NCBI RefSeq assembly: GCF_002237555.1
Contig: NZ_CP022540.1
Span: 4,159,001 to 4,223,000 of the forward strand
Source of the DNA: Antarctobacter heliothermus
Lineage (GTDB): Bacteria > Pseudomonadota > Alphaproteobacteria > Rhodobacterales > Rhodobacteraceae
Direction: 5' to 3'
Length of the DNA stretch: 64,000 bases
Shown in pieces: positions 25,470 through 34,900 of the stretch. The notes under the pieces are model-generated. The model had not been told where the DNA came from. It did not search any database and was given only the letters and a program-made list of their open reading frames with translations. Position 1 is the first letter of the stretch; every line of letters starts with the position of its first letter. The position numbers and the translations under genes are program-made.

Positions 25470-25506
25470 AATGGCCGGTTCAGGCGCGCCGCCCGATCCG
25501 GCCATT
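25470..25506. terminator. Inverted repeat between convergent genes
   Basis: A perfect 9-bp inverted repeat (AATGGCCGG / CCGGCCATT) with a 19-nt loop is followed by TTTCC on the plus strand. It lies after the BNR gene (stop 25387) and before the convergent stop at 25515, so it probably terminates the BNR transcript. The loop is long, so the stem is only moderately stable. Confidence 0.5.
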
Positions 25507-25514
25507 TTCCATGC

Positions 25515-28151
25515 TCAGTTCAGGGAAAAACAGGCCGGATCAGAGGCGCAGCGGCCGATGGCGGCGCGCAGGGCCGGTGACTTGCCGTCCTGATACTGGT
25601 TGTACCCGCCCGGCAGCATGTCGTGGCGTTCAAGCTGATGCTGGTACAGCTCAAACACCCGCGCATCGGCGGAAAAATCGCTGGTGACATTGTTCAGCCG
25701 GTCGTAGTGGGCCAGCCAGATCCGCTCTGCCTCGGCATTGCGACCCAGCGCGGCCAGCGCCAGTCCGCGATAGAAATCGGCCTCTTCCTTCTGAGTGTCT
25801 CTGAAACGCTCTGTCTGCGCGAGAGCATCGTCTGGCTGATCCGCCATCAACAACAGGCGCACATACCAACCCCTGTCATAGCCGCTGTACCCGAGAAACC
25901 GGATATAGGCGCGATAATCGCGCAACGCCGCCTCAAACGCGTCGATCTGATAGTATTCGTAAGACCGCGCAGTATACGCCTTGGCTGCTTCGGTTTTCAC
26001 CAACCATCCGGTGTCGATGGCGCGCGTGCATTTTTCGATCGCGTCTTCGACATAGGTATCGCAGGTCTGGGCGGCGGCCTTGGCGTGCTCTCGGCGCGCG
26101 GTGTCATAATATAGCGGCCCCTCAGGCAGATTTACGACATAGGACAGGCCAAACGCCTCACTGTAGTCGCCATAGCCGATCTGACCGGAAATGACGCAGT
26201 CGGTGGCGGCAGCGCAGGCCGCAAGGGCCGCGCGCGATCCGGCACCGAACTTGCCGTCAATCGCGCCTGAGTAGACCCCAGCCTTTTGCAATAACCGTTG
26301 CAGGTCTTGGGCGCTGGTATCGCCGATGTCCTCTGTCTCTTCGAAGATCGCCCCCATCCATGCCTCGACCGCCTCATCCGCGCGCCCGAGGCGGGCAAGA
26401 ATATTGCCGCGTACCACATCTGTCTCACGTTGAAAGAAGGAGCGCGACCATTGGCTGGTGACGGCGCGCACCGCCTCCACGTCTTCGAGCGCGCCCGCGT
26501 AGTCACCTTTGCGGTAACGGATGGCGGCGCGGTTCTTGAAAAGACTGTGGTCCGGGGCCACCGCATTGATCGCACGGGTCATGACGGCGTCGGCCTCTTC
26601 AAACGCCTCGATTTCCGCATATTGCACGGCAAGGAAATTCTCGATTTGCGTGCGTTCAACAGCGTCGAAATCACCCGCCTGCAACATCGCCTCACACATG
26701 TGGATGTTCATTTCCGGCTGACCCTGATTGCAACTGCCCTGCCCGTCCGGTTCTCCCAATGCCACCAGAAGACTGCTGGAGGCGCTGCGACTGAGATCCA
26801 ATGAGGTGTCCGAGACCGGCACCGGCAACAGGTCAGGCGCGGCACCTGTGCCCGGCGGCAGGCAATCCGTCGCAAAGCTGCATCGCTGCACCGCGATGCG
26901 GGTCAGCGTTGTGTACGTCCCGTCGGCCACCTGATCCAAGTGCCCGCTGCTGATCAACGCCTCTTGCCATGACCGGATGAGGCTTTCGCTTGCCCCGTCG
27001 TCAGACAACAGGGTGTCCCAGACCTGAAAGGCGGTGTTCACCTTGTCCGCAGAGCGTTCGAACAGGCCCAGCCGGGCAAAGAATCTATCGGGCGGGGCAG
27101 AGGTGGCCCCTATGGCGGCGCGCATTTCCAGCGCCGCATCCGCGTGCTGCCCAAGGGCGTCCAGCGCCAGCGCGCGGTTTTCAAGCAAAACCGGGGTCTC
27201 TGGGCGCAGTGACAGGGCGGCCTGAAACGCCTCATGCGCGGCAAAGGCGTCTCCTGTGGCGAAAAACGCCGCCCCGATGGCGTTTTGCAGCGCCGCTGCG
27301 TCATTGTCCTCCCAGTCGCGCGAGGCCAGCGCGGCCCGGCATACGCGCAGGATCTGGTCCCAGCCCTTTGCATCGGTACACCGATGTAGCCCGGCCTGCG
27401 GCGGTGGAGTGACAGCCGCAACCGGCGTCTCGCTGGCGTCCGCTGCGGCAAGGTTCGCCAACAGGGTTTCGGCGGTCTGGGCGGAGGGGCAATTGGGGTA
27501 GGTCTGGACATGCAGCCGCAGTTCCTGCGCGCCCAGCGGGCTGACTCGGCCCAGATGCGCGTCGGCCCCGGCGCAGGGGGCCGCATTGACGATGCCAAGC
27601 GCCGTCAGTTCATCGGCGTCAAACACATACATGTCGTCCGCCGGTGTCAGCAGCATCTTGTTGACCACCGCACCGTTCACGCCAAATTCGTCATAGGCCG
27701 ACATGATGTTCGCCAGCGCGACCTGCCCCGAACGAAGGCTGTCGCTGGTCGAGGACAGTTGATGTACGCCAAGCGTGCCCTGCGCCACGCGTTCGCCCCC
27801 GGCGAAAAACAGGTAGGAACAGGCTGAGAAACAGACAGCGCCGCCGGGGATCAGCGTCCTCAGCCCTGCCTCATGCACCACATAGGACATTGTCAGGGCC
27901 GAATGGACCGATCCACCGCGGCTGGAGAGCGACAGTTGCGTGACATGAGGATAGGATTTGAGCGCGCGGTTCAGCATGACCGGCGTGCGGATGTCGATTT
28001 CATCGACCAGTGACAGCATATGCGGTGTGTCGGTGTCGTAGATAATGGGGTAAAATTCGGTTTCTTTCTCTGCCGTTGCAAGCTGCGCGCAAATTGCGAA
28101 GACGGCAGAAAGCGTGACTGTTGAATAGCGGACACCTGCGGGACAACGCAT
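25515..28151 (-). CDS. Large periplasmic ClpP/SppA-like protein with TPR repeats and PG-binding-like domain
   Basis: With the ATG at 28151 the protein has 878 residues and a signal peptide (TVTLSAVFAICAQLATAE). The first domain is of the COG3904 type: SLSSRGGSVHSAL (oxyanion Gly-Gly), CFSAC with candidate nucleophile Ser109, and LGVHQ with His130, as in ClpP/SppA folds. From about residue 250 come tetratricopeptide-like helical repeats (AAHEAFQAALSLRPETP, EALRDYRAYIRFLG). Around residue 640 a peptidoglycan-binding-like stretch reads LLQKAGVYSGAIDGKFG. The architecture suggests a cell-envelope protease or scaffold; substrate unknown. A smaller homologue of the first domain is encoded at 45533. 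Confidence 0.75.
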   Translation of the reverse strand: MRCPAGVRYSTVTLSAVFAICAQLATAEKETEFYPIIYDTDTPHMLSLVDEIDIRTPVMLNRALKSYPHVTQLSLSSRGGSVHSALTMSYVVHEAGLRTLIPGGAVCFSACSYLFFAGGERVAQGTLGVHQLSSTSDSLRSGQVALANIMSAYDEFGVNGAVVNKMLLTPADDMYVFDADELTALGIVNAAPCAGADAHLGRVSPLGAQELRLHVQTYPNCPSAQTAETLLANLAAADASETPVAAVTPPPQAGLHRCTDAKGWDQILRVCRAALASRDWEDNDAAALQNAIGAAFFATGDAFAAHEAFQAALSLRPETPVLLENRALALDALGQHADAALEMRAAIGATSAPPDRFFARLGLFERSADKVNTAFQVWDTLLSDDGASESLIRSWQEALISSGHLDQVADGTYTTLTRIAVQRCSFATDCLPPGTGAAPDLLPVPVSDTSLDLSRSASSSLLVALGEPDGQGSCNQGQPEMNIHMCEAMLQAGDFDAVERTQIENFLAVQYAEIEAFEEADAVMTRAINAVAPDHSLFKNRAAIRYRKGDYAGALEDVEAVRAVTSQWSRSFFQRETDVVRGNILARLGRADEAVEAWMGAIFEETEDIGDTSAQDLQRLLQKAGVYSGAIDGKFGAGSRAALAACAAATDCVISGQIGYGDYSEAFGLSYVVNLPEGPLYYDTARREHAKAAAQTCDTYVEDAIEKCTRAIDTGWLVKTEAAKAYTARSYEYYQIDAFEAALRDYRAYIRFLGYSGYDRGWYVRLLLMADQPDDALAQTERFRDTQKEEADFYRGLALAALGRNAEAERIWLAHYDRLNNVTSDFSADARVFELYQHQLERHDMLPGGYNQYQDGKSPALRAAIGRCASDPACFSLN

Positions 28152-28360
28152 ATCAATTCGCCTTTTGAAAGGTTCCAGGGGTGGCGCGGAAATTGCGCCG
28201 GAACAGGCCATATTCTGCCTCAAAACGCGCGAAATCTCAATGAAATTGCCGATGTGAAATGCTCTGTGGCGCGGCATTGCCGGTTCTTGTCGAACCCGTC
28301 TGGAAGAACGGTTCTCAATCCCCTAATGCTGAACGCATCGCATTTCAGGGAGAGAGTACC

Positions 28361-29653
28361 ATGACTCAGGAAGACCCCAACTACGGCTTTGACACCCTTC
28401 AGATCCACGCAGGCGCACGGCCCGATCCGGCCACCGGCGCGCGGCAGGTGCCGATTTACCAGACAACGGCCTATGTGTTCCGCGACGCCGAACACGCCGC
28501 CGCGTTGTTCAACCTGCAAGAAGTCGGATACATCTATTCGCGCCTGACCAACCCCACCGTTGCCGCCCTGCAAGAGCGGGTTGCGGTGCTGGAGGGCGGC
28601 GCGGGTGCTGTTTGTTGTTCGTCCGGTCACGCGGCGCAGATCATGGCGCTGTTCCCGCTGATGGCACCGGGGCGCAACGTGGTGGTGTCGACGCGGCTGT
28701 ATGGCGGCTCGATCACCCAGTTCAGCCAGACCATCAAGCGCTTTGGCTGGTCCGCCACCTTTGTCGATTTCGACGATCTGGACGCGGTGGAAGCGGCGAT
28801 TGATGACGACACCCGCGCGGTGTTCTGTGAGAGCATCGCCAATCCGGGCGGATATATCACCGATTTGGACGCGATTTCGGCGATTGCCGACAAGGCGGGC
28901 TTGCCGCTGATCGTCGACAACACCTCGGCCACGCCCTACCTGTGCCGCCCGATTGAGCATGGTGCCACGCTGGTCGTGCATTCGATGACCAAGTACCTGA
29001 CCGGCAATGGCACCGTGACCGGCGGTGTGGTGGTGGATTCGGGCAAGTTCGACTGGTCCGCCAGCGACAAATTCCCGTCTCTGTCCGCGCCCGAGCCCGC
29101 GTATCATGGGCTGAAGTTCCACGAGACGTTTGGCCCGCTGGCGTTCACCTTTCACGGCATCGCCATCGGATTGCGCGATCTGGGCATGACGCTGAACCCG
29201 CAGGCGGCGCATTACACGCTGATGGGGATCGAGACGCTGAGCCTGCGTATGGATCGCCACGTCGAGAACGCGATGAAGATCGCCGCCTGGCTGGAAACCC
29301 ATGACGCGGTAGAGGCTGTGACCTACGCCGGGTTGCCGTCCTCGCGCTATAACGACCGGGTGGCGCGGATCTGTCCCAAGGGCGCGGGTGGCCTGTTCAC
29401 CGTGGCACTGAAGGGCGGCTACGAGTCCTGCATCAAGTTTGTCGATGCACTGGAGATCTTTAGCCATGTGGCCAACCTTGGCGACACCCGCAGCCTTGTG
29501 ATCCACTCGGCCTCGACCACGCACCGGCAGTTGTCCGAAGAACAGCAGGTTGCGGCGGGGGCGGCCCCCAACGTGGTGCGCATTTCCATCGGGATCGAAG
29601 ATGCGAACGATCTGATTGCCGACCTTGATCAGGCGCTGAACAAGGCGAAGTAA
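28361..29653 (+). CDS. metY: O-acetylhomoserine sulfhydrylase (Cys/Met metabolism PLP enzyme)
   Basis: The ATG at 28361 follows GGGAGAGAG and gives 430 residues starting MTQEDPNYGFDTLQIHAGAR. Typical blocks of the Cys/Met PLP family are IYQTTAYVFRDAEHAA, YSRLTNPTVAALQERVA, SSGHAAQIMAL, VDNTSATPYLCRPIEHGA and the PLP-lysine motif HSMTKYLTGNG. The 430-residue size and the TNPT and STTHRQLSEEQ blocks indicate the O-acetylhomoserine/O-succinylhomoserine sulfhydrylase branch, forming homocysteine from sulfide. I see no SAM riboswitch in the 209-bp leader. A strong terminator follows directly. Confidence 0.92.
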   Translation: MTQEDPNYGFDTLQIHAGARPDPATGARQVPIYQTTAYVFRDAEHAAALFNLQEVGYIYSRLTNPTVAALQERVAVLEGGAGAVCCSSGHAAQIMALFPLMAPGRNVVVSTRLYGGSITQFSQTIKRFGWSATFVDFDDLDAVEAAIDDDTRAVFCESIANPGGYITDLDAISAIADKAGLPLIVDNTSATPYLCRPIEHGATLVVHSMTKYLTGNGTVTGGVVVDSGKFDWSASDKFPSLSAPEPAYHGLKFHETFGPLAFTFHGIAIGLRDLGMTLNPQAAHYTLMGIETLSLRMDRHVENAMKIAAWLETHDAVEAVTYAGLPSSRYNDRVARICPKGAGGLFTVALKGGYESCIKFVDALEIFSHVANLGDTRSLVIHSASTTHRQLSEEQQVAAGAAPNVVRISIGIEDANDLIADLDQALNKAK

Positions 29654-29658
29654 AACGA

Positions 29659-29686
29659 CAAAGGGCGGGGATTTCCCCGCCCTTTG
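29659..29686. terminator. Strong bidirectional hairpin after metY
   Basis: A 12-bp GC-rich stem (CAAAGGGCGGGG and its complement) closes a 4-nt loop, starting 5 bp after the metY stop. Both flanks are mildly A/T rich (TAAAACGA before, TCTGTC after). It also lies just beyond the stop codon of the convergent SIMPL gene and can serve both. Confidence 0.8.
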
Positions 29687-29713
29687 TCTGTCGCGTTCCC
29701 GGCATCAGCCGCG

Positions 29714-30409
29714 TCACTCGGCGATGGTAAACACCATTGTCACCTCGGCGCGCACTTCTAGCTCACCCGCCGCGACGGGCACGTCCTTGGCGACAACCGC
29801 CGCTTCACGCATCATGGCCTCTGCCCCGGCGATGGACCGCACCAGCGGCTCTGCGGTGTCGCGCAGTTCCAGCAGCGGGCCAAGCGTCACCCCTGCCGCA
29901 TCGGCGTACAGCTTGGCCTTGGCGATGGCGTCGGCCACCGCGCGGCGGCGGGCCTCATCCTCGATCGGGCGCGGTTCCTGCACGCTGAACGACAGGTTCT
30001 GCAACTGGTTCGCGCCGTCATCCAGCACCGCCGACAACAGCGCGCTGATCCCGTCAAGATCACGCACCCGCACGCTGACCGTGTTGGTGGCGTAATAGCC
30101 CAGAAAGACGTCCTCGTTGCGGGTATTGTCCCAGCGGGTCTGTTCATTGACCCGCAATTGGGTGGTCTGGATGTCGCGTGTTTCGACCCCCAGGCCGTTC
30201 AGTCGGGCAAGAATCGCCTCTACCGCCTCGGACGTGGCGTTCATGGCCTCGACCGCCGTGGGGCCGCGCCCGTCAGCACCCAGAGTGATCACCGCCATGT
30301 CGGGAACCACGGCCAGATGGCCCTCGCCCGAGACAGTCAGGCGGCCCTCGGCCACCGCGACAAGTGGCATGGCGAAAGCCACCACCGTCAAGAATGCCAA
30401 AATTCGCAT
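29714..30409 (-). CDS. SIMPL domain periplasmic protein (DUF541)
   Basis: A 231-residue protein with a signal peptide (MRILAFLTVVAFAMPLVAVA) followed by the SIMPL/DUF541 domain: LTVSGEGHLAVVPDMAVITLG at the start, the VEAILARLNGLGVETRDIQTT helix, and the final strand LEVRAEVTMVFTIAE. Members (E. coli YggE, Brucella BP26) are periplasmic oligomers of uncertain function linked to oxidative-stress tolerance. It is divergent from the large protein at 30576, with a 166-bp gap holding both promoters. Confidence 0.92.
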   Translation of the reverse strand: MRILAFLTVVAFAMPLVAVAEGRLTVSGEGHLAVVPDMAVITLGADGRGPTAVEAMNATSEAVEAILARLNGLGVETRDIQTTQLRVNEQTRWDNTRNEDVFLGYYATNTVSVRVRDLDGISALLSAVLDDGANQLQNLSFSVQEPRPIEDEARRRAVADAIAKAKLYADAAGVTLGPLLELRDTAEPLVRSIAGAEAMMREAAVVAKDVPVAAGELEVRAEVTMVFTIAE

Positions 30410-30575
30410 AAATTACCTCACAATCTGTAGGATTCTGTAACGACTGTCTCGCGAAGTGACAAAATCGGCAAGGGTGCAACAGCGGCTTTCTTTTCTTCGG
30501 CAAAGAGTTGCCTTATATAATTGAGACGCTGCGCTAGGACTCCCGCAGTGATGGCAGGCCTGATAAGAACCGCAC

Positions 30576-33500
30576 ATGACACCAAATTTTGCGCTCTCGC
30601 TCTCATTCGAAGGTATCGCCCTGCTCCGGCGGATGGGTCCACGTTGGGCCCTGATTGATGATGTCCCGCTGGATCACGACGACTTTGATTCGCAGGTTCT
30701 GAACCTGCGCGATCAGGCCGAACGCCTTGATCCGACCGGCGCACAGGTGGCGCTGATCATCCCCAACGAACAAATCCGTTATCTGGATCAGCTTGATCTT
30801 GGCGGCGATGAGATCACCCGCGACACTGCCATCCGCGCCTCACTGGACGGGGCAACGCCCTATGCGGTGTCGGATCTGAATTTCGACTATGTGGTGAGCG
30901 GCGGGCGGCTGCAAGTTGCGGCAGTGGCCAACGAAACGCTGGATGAGGCGCAAAGCTTTGCCCGCGAACACGGGTTTGAACCGGTCTGTTTTCTGGCAAA
31001 GGCGCCTGACGACAGCTTTGACGGGCCGGTGTTTTTTGGCAAGGCGGCCAACTGGGGGCGTGTGGTGACACGCCCGGCCCGTGCGATTGAGATTGTTCCG
31101 GCGGATGCGGCCGCGCTACGCCCCCTGCCCAAGCCGGAACTTGCAAACGCACCTGCGCCGAAACCGGTCAAACAGCCTGAGCCTGAGCCTGAGCCGGTTG
31201 TTCAGGACGTGCCGGTTGTTGAGAAAGAGCCGGTTGTTGAGGAACAGGGTGTTGAGGATCAAACGGGTCTGGACTCTGCATTGGATGCTTTGGACTCTGA
31301 CGCCTCGGAGCCTGACGATCAGATCTCCGACGTTCTGGCCCCCAAGCCCATTGCCCACCCCAAACCGACACCTCAGCCGGAATTTCACCTGAAACCGGAC
31401 CCTGCCCCGGCAGCACAGGTGCAATCGACGCCACCCCCCGCCGAAAAGGATGCCGCGCAGCCTGATCCGGGCGCGCCCAAGGCACCCGCCGCGCCGCGCG
31501 CGCCGATCGCCCCGCCGGCCGCACCAGCCGCTGCGAAACCGCTGGCGGCACCGTCGATGGACGCGCCACAGGTTCCCCGGCAACCTTTGGTAAACCCGCT
31601 GGCCCCGCCCGCTGCCGCGACGCCGAAAACCCCGGAGCTGTCACAGGCCGCCCCGCCTGCCGCAGCGCCGTCTGGCCCCGGCGCAGAATCCGACAGGCCC
31701 CCGGCGTTTTCGACGATCCGCGCCGGGCGCAGCCTGCCCGGAGGGTCCGCCCCTGCCCTGACCGGAGAATTCAAACCCCGGTTCACACCTGTCAGCCCGC
31801 GCGGCTCTGGCATGCCAGAGCCTGCCGATCCGACATCCGCCGATCCGAAACCGTCTGGCAAAACCGGCTTTTTCGCAACGCCGACCGCCTCGGCGCTGCT
31901 GGCGCAGGCCGCTGCTGCTGTTGATGCGACAGAGGCCGCCGCAACCACCGGGCCTGACGGCAAACCGGCCGCAGGCGCGGCCCCGAAACGCACCGAGCTG
32001 CCGCCGCGGCTGAAAGCCAGAGCCAAGGCCCCGGCAAAATCCGGCCTCAAGGCGCTGCCCAAAACCGTCGCAGCCCGGGCTGCCGGTCTGGCCGCCACCC
32101 CGACACGCAAACCCAAGACGGATGAGGGGATCGCCCCGCCCGTGGCCGCCCGTGAGGCAGCGCCAATTGCGGTACCTGCGCGCAAAGGCCCCCGGCCCAA
32201 CCCGCTGGCCAAGCTGGCCGCGCTGCGCGGACCGCGCCCCAACGCCGAAATCGGCGGACCGGCCTTTGCGACCGGCGGCGCGGCGGCTGCCACGGCGTCC
32301 CCCGGCCATGCGATGTTCGGATCGTCGGAGGAACGGGACCGGATGACCGTCTTTGGCGCGCGCGACCGCGACGCCACCCGCGGCAAACCACGCTATCTGG
32401 GCCTGTTGCTGACCGCTTTGCTTTTGATGTTCCTGTTAGGTGTTGCGGCCTGGGCGTCGGTGTTCCTGGACGAAGGACTGGCGCGGCTGTTCCGGTCCAA
32501 CGATGACGCACCGGCCAGCGCGGTCGCATCGCTACCCGATGGTGCGGACACCGGCGTTGTGCTCGAATCCGCCACGCCCGCGGTTGTGTCTCCGCCAGTT
32601 GTCTCCTTGCGGCCGGTTGCCCGACCGGCCGAGGACGTGCGGCTGGCGGCGCTGGACACCCCCGAGGTCACGGACGCGCCACCGGTTGCCCCGCTGTCGG
32701 TGCCGATCGACCCGCGCCAGTTGACCAGCGAAGAGGCCGCTGCGACCTATGCCGCTACCGGCATCTGGCAGCGCTCCCCGGTCAAGCCGATGACGCCGCC
32801 TGCGGACGGGGTTGAGGACATCTATGCCGCCTCGATTGATCCTAGCATCCAGATCTTTGACGCGGTCGCCCTGCCCGACGCCAAAGAGTTGGAGCGCGAA
32901 GCGGCACTGGCGGACCCCGGCCTGCCACCGCCCGCCGGACTGACCTTCGATTTCGACCAGCGCGACGTTGTTCGTGCGACCCCCGAAGGCGCACTGACGC
33001 CGGATGGGCTGCGGATTTTTACGGGCCGCCCGCCGGTCATTCCGCCGCTGCGGGGCGAAAACACCTCGGCCGCGCCGGACCCGGACGCGCCGGATGGCGC
33101 AGCCCCGGTGCCACGCGTGCGCCCGCGGGCCCGCCCCAGCGACATCATTCAGCAGCGTGAGCGCAGTCAGTTGCGTGGCATCACCCGCACGGAACTGGCC
33201 AGCATCCGACCGACCATGCGGCCAAAGACCGTGCAGGAGCAGGCCGAACTCGACACCCCGGACGCCACCGAACAGGCGGTTGTGCGGTCCTTGGTGCCGG
33301 TGGGTCGTCCGCGCAACATGGATGCCATCGTCGACCGCGCAGACCGCAGCATCGCCCCCAGCCCGGTGCAGACAGCCGCCGTTGCCGTGGCCCCCCGCAC
33401 AGTTGCACCCAGCATTCCGTCCAGCACCAGCGTCGCCCGCTCTGCCACGCTGGAAAACGCGATCAACCTGAAAAAGATCAACCTGATCGGCGTTTATGGC

Positions 33501-33665
33501 ACCTCTGACAACCGTCGCGCGCTGGTGCGTCTGGCCAATGGCAAATACCAGAAGGTCAAGGTTGGCGATCGGCTGGACGGCGGTCAGGTGACGGCCATCG
33601 GCGAAGATGCCTTGCGCTATTCCAAGGGCAGTCGGAACCTGACGCTCCAGATGCCGAGCGGCTGA
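30576..33665 (+). CDS. Large bitopic protein with PilM/GspL-like N terminus and PilP/GspC-like C terminus
   Basis: This 1029-residue protein has three parts. Residues 1-180 look like an actin-fold cytoplasmic domain of the PilM/GspL kind (FALSLSFEGIALLRRMG, VALIIPNEQIRYLDQLDL). Residues 185-600 are a low-complexity Pro/Ala/Lys-rich linker. One transmembrane helix follows near 606-630 (YLGLLLTALLLMFLLGVAAW). The periplasmic part is Pro-rich and ends in a 65-residue beta domain, LKKINLIGVYGTSDNRRALV and KVKVGDRLDGGQVTAI, which matches the homology region of GspC and PilP. Related roseobacter proteins are sometimes misnamed translation initiation factor because of the linker. No secretion or pilus genes adjoin it. 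Confidence 0.65.
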   Translation: MTPNFALSLSFEGIALLRRMGPRWALIDDVPLDHDDFDSQVLNLRDQAERLDPTGAQVALIIPNEQIRYLDQLDLGGDEITRDTAIRASLDGATPYAVSDLNFDYVVSGGRLQVAAVANETLDEAQSFAREHGFEPVCFLAKAPDDSFDGPVFFGKAANWGRVVTRPARAIEIVPADAAALRPLPKPELANAPAPKPVKQPEPEPEPVVQDVPVVEKEPVVEEQGVEDQTGLDSALDALDSDASEPDDQISDVLAPKPIAHPKPTPQPEFHLKPDPAPAAQVQSTPPPAEKDAAQPDPGAPKAPAAPRAPIAPPAAPAAAKPLAAPSMDAPQVPRQPLVNPLAPPAAATPKTPELSQAAPPAAAPSGPGAESDRPPAFSTIRAGRSLPGGSAPALTGEFKPRFTPVSPRGSGMPEPADPTSADPKPSGKTGFFATPTASALLAQAAAAVDATEAAATTGPDGKPAAGAAPKRTELPPRLKARAKAPAKSGLKALPKTVAARAAGLAATPTRKPKTDEGIAPPVAAREAAPIAVPARKGPRPNPLAKLAALRGPRPNAEIGGPAFATGGAAAATASPGHAMFGSSEERDRMTVFGARDRDATRGKPRYLGLLLTALLLMFLLGVAAWASVFLDEGLARLFRSNDDAPASAVASLPDGADTGVVLESATPAVVSPPVVSLRPVARPAEDVRLAALDTPEVTDAPPVAPLSVPIDPRQLTSEEAAATYAATGIWQRSPVKPMTPPADGVEDIYAASIDPSIQIFDAVALPDAKELEREAALADPGLPPPAGLTFDFDQRDVVRATPEGALTPDGLRIFTGRPPVIPPLRGENTSAAPDPDAPDGAAPVPRVRPRARPSDIIQQRERSQLRGITRTELASIRPTMRPKTVQEQAELDTPDATEQAVVRSLVPVGRPRNMDAIVDRADRSIAPSPVQTAAVAVAPRTVAPSIPSSTSVARSATLENAINLKKINLIGVYGTSDNRRALVRLANGKYQKVKVGDRLDGGQVTAIGEDALRYSKGSRNLTLQMPSG

Positions 33666-33687
33666 GAAATCTCGTCCTCGGACACGA

Positions 33688-33717
33688 AAAACCCCACCGG
33701 ATGTCCGGTGGGGTTTT
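33688..33717. terminator. Strong bidirectional terminator
   Basis: A perfect 14-bp stem (AAAACCCCACCGGA and its complement) with a 2-nt loop lies between the convergent 30576 gene and hpd. The arms begin with AAAA and end with TTTT, so a U-run follows the stem on either strand; it should stop transcription from both sides. Confidence 0.88.
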
Positions 33718-33743
33718 CTGTTTTGGGCGTTTGAGGACGGTGG

Positions 33744-34841
33744 TCAGGCCGCGCCGTCCAGCTCACCGCTGTTGATCTGCTCTTGTTCGATGGACTCGAA
33801 CAGCGCCTTGAAGTTGCCCTCACCGAACCCGTCATCGCCCTTGCGCTGAATAAACTCGAAAAAGATCGGTCCGATCACGGTCTTGGAAAAGATCTGTAGC
33901 AGGATGCGGGTTTCGCCGCCGTCGACCACGCCTTCGCCGTCGATCAGAATGCCGTGTTTCTTCATCCGGTCCAGCGGCTCATCATGGCCCTGCACCCGGT
34001 CATAGGACATGTCATAGTAGGTGTCCGGGGGGCCGGGCATGAACTTGACGCCCTTCTCGGCGATCTGGTCGGTGGCGGCATAGATGTCGCGCGCGCCCAC
34101 AGCGATGTGCTGAATGCCCTCTCCGTTGTACTTTTTCAGATAGGCGACGATCTGGCCCTTTTCACCGCGGTCCTCGTTGATCGGGATGCGGATACGGCCA
34201 CAGGGAGAGGTCAGCGCACGCGACAAAAGCCCGGTGAATTTGCCCTCAATGTCGAAAAAGCGGATTTCGCGGAAGTTGAACAAGTTGCCGTAGAACTGGA
34301 ACCACTTGTCCATGTTGCCCTTGAAGACGTTGTGGGTCAGGTGATCGAGGTAGTAAAAGCCGACGCCGCGCGGTTTGGACTGTTCGATCCAGTCAAATTC
34401 GGCGTTGTAGGGCGAGGTGTCATAGTACTGGTCGGTGAAGTAGATCAAGCTGCCGCCAATGCCCTTGATCGCGGGCCAGTCGACGGTCTTGTCAGTCCCC
34501 TCATAGGGTTCCGCGCCCTTGGCGATGGCATGGTCATAGGCGTGCTGCGCATCGACGACGCGCCATGCCATCGACGGTGCGCAGGGGCCGTGTTCGGCGA
34601 CGAACCGTGACGCGAAACTGTCCGGTTCGGCGTTCAGGACATAGGTGATGTCGCCCTGCTGCCAAAGTTCGATCTGTTTGCTTTTGTGGTTGGCGACATG
34701 GGCATACCCCATGCGGGCAAAGAGATCGCGGAGTTCCTGCGGCTCCGGGCTGGCGAATTCGACAAATTCGAACCCGTCAGTGCCGGCGGGGTTCTCTTCG
34801 GTGATCGTGGCCTGCGGGGCGTCGTGCGGGAAGGGTCCCAT
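33744..34841 (-). CDS. hpd: 4-hydroxyphenylpyruvate dioxygenase
   Basis: Start at 34841 (MGPFPHDAPQATI) after GGAGAG gives 365 residues, the normal bacterial length. Two VOC modules are present. The iron ligands sit in LDHLTHNV, GIQHIAVGARDIY and the C-terminal IFFEFIQRKGDDGFGEGNF (Glu). It converts 4-hydroxyphenylpyruvate to homogentisate in tyrosine catabolism. The rest of the homogentisate pathway is not in the window. A divergent Lrp-family regulator gene at 34961 and repeated GCGCATTAT elements in between suggest substrate-responsive control. Confidence 0.96.
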   Translation of the reverse strand: MGPFPHDAPQATITEENPAGTDGFEFVEFASPEPQELRDLFARMGYAHVANHKSKQIELWQQGDITYVLNAEPDSFASRFVAEHGPCAPSMAWRVVDAQHAYDHAIAKGAEPYEGTDKTVDWPAIKGIGGSLIYFTDQYYDTSPYNAEFDWIEQSKPRGVGFYYLDHLTHNVFKGNMDKWFQFYGNLFNFREIRFFDIEGKFTGLLSRALTSPCGRIRIPINEDRGEKGQIVAYLKKYNGEGIQHIAVGARDIYAATDQIAEKGVKFMPGPPDTYYDMSYDRVQGHDEPLDRMKKHGILIDGEGVVDGGETRILLQIFSKTVIGPIFFEFIQRKGDDGFGEGNFKALFESIEQEQINSGELDGAA

Positions 34842-34900
34842 GCGTCTCTCCTGCTGTGAAAGTCTTGCTGTCAATGTACCTTTACCAAGGCGCGGCGTTT

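Noticed and set aside
28152..28360. Possible SAM riboswitch before metY
   Set aside because: I looked for SAM-II and SAM/SAH-type conserved cores and found only a short GGTTC/GAACC hairpin.
28220..29524. 434-codon minus-strand frame opposite metY
   Set aside because: Antisense to a well-supported PLP enzyme, with no motif of its own.
31385..32386. Long Gly/Ala-rich minus-strand frame opposite the 1029-residue protein
   Set aside because: Complement of the Pro/Ala linker; low complexity only.
33744..34841. Alternative start of hpd 33 bp upstream
   Set aside because: The MGPFPHDAP start has a GGAGAG ribosome site and gives the usual length.
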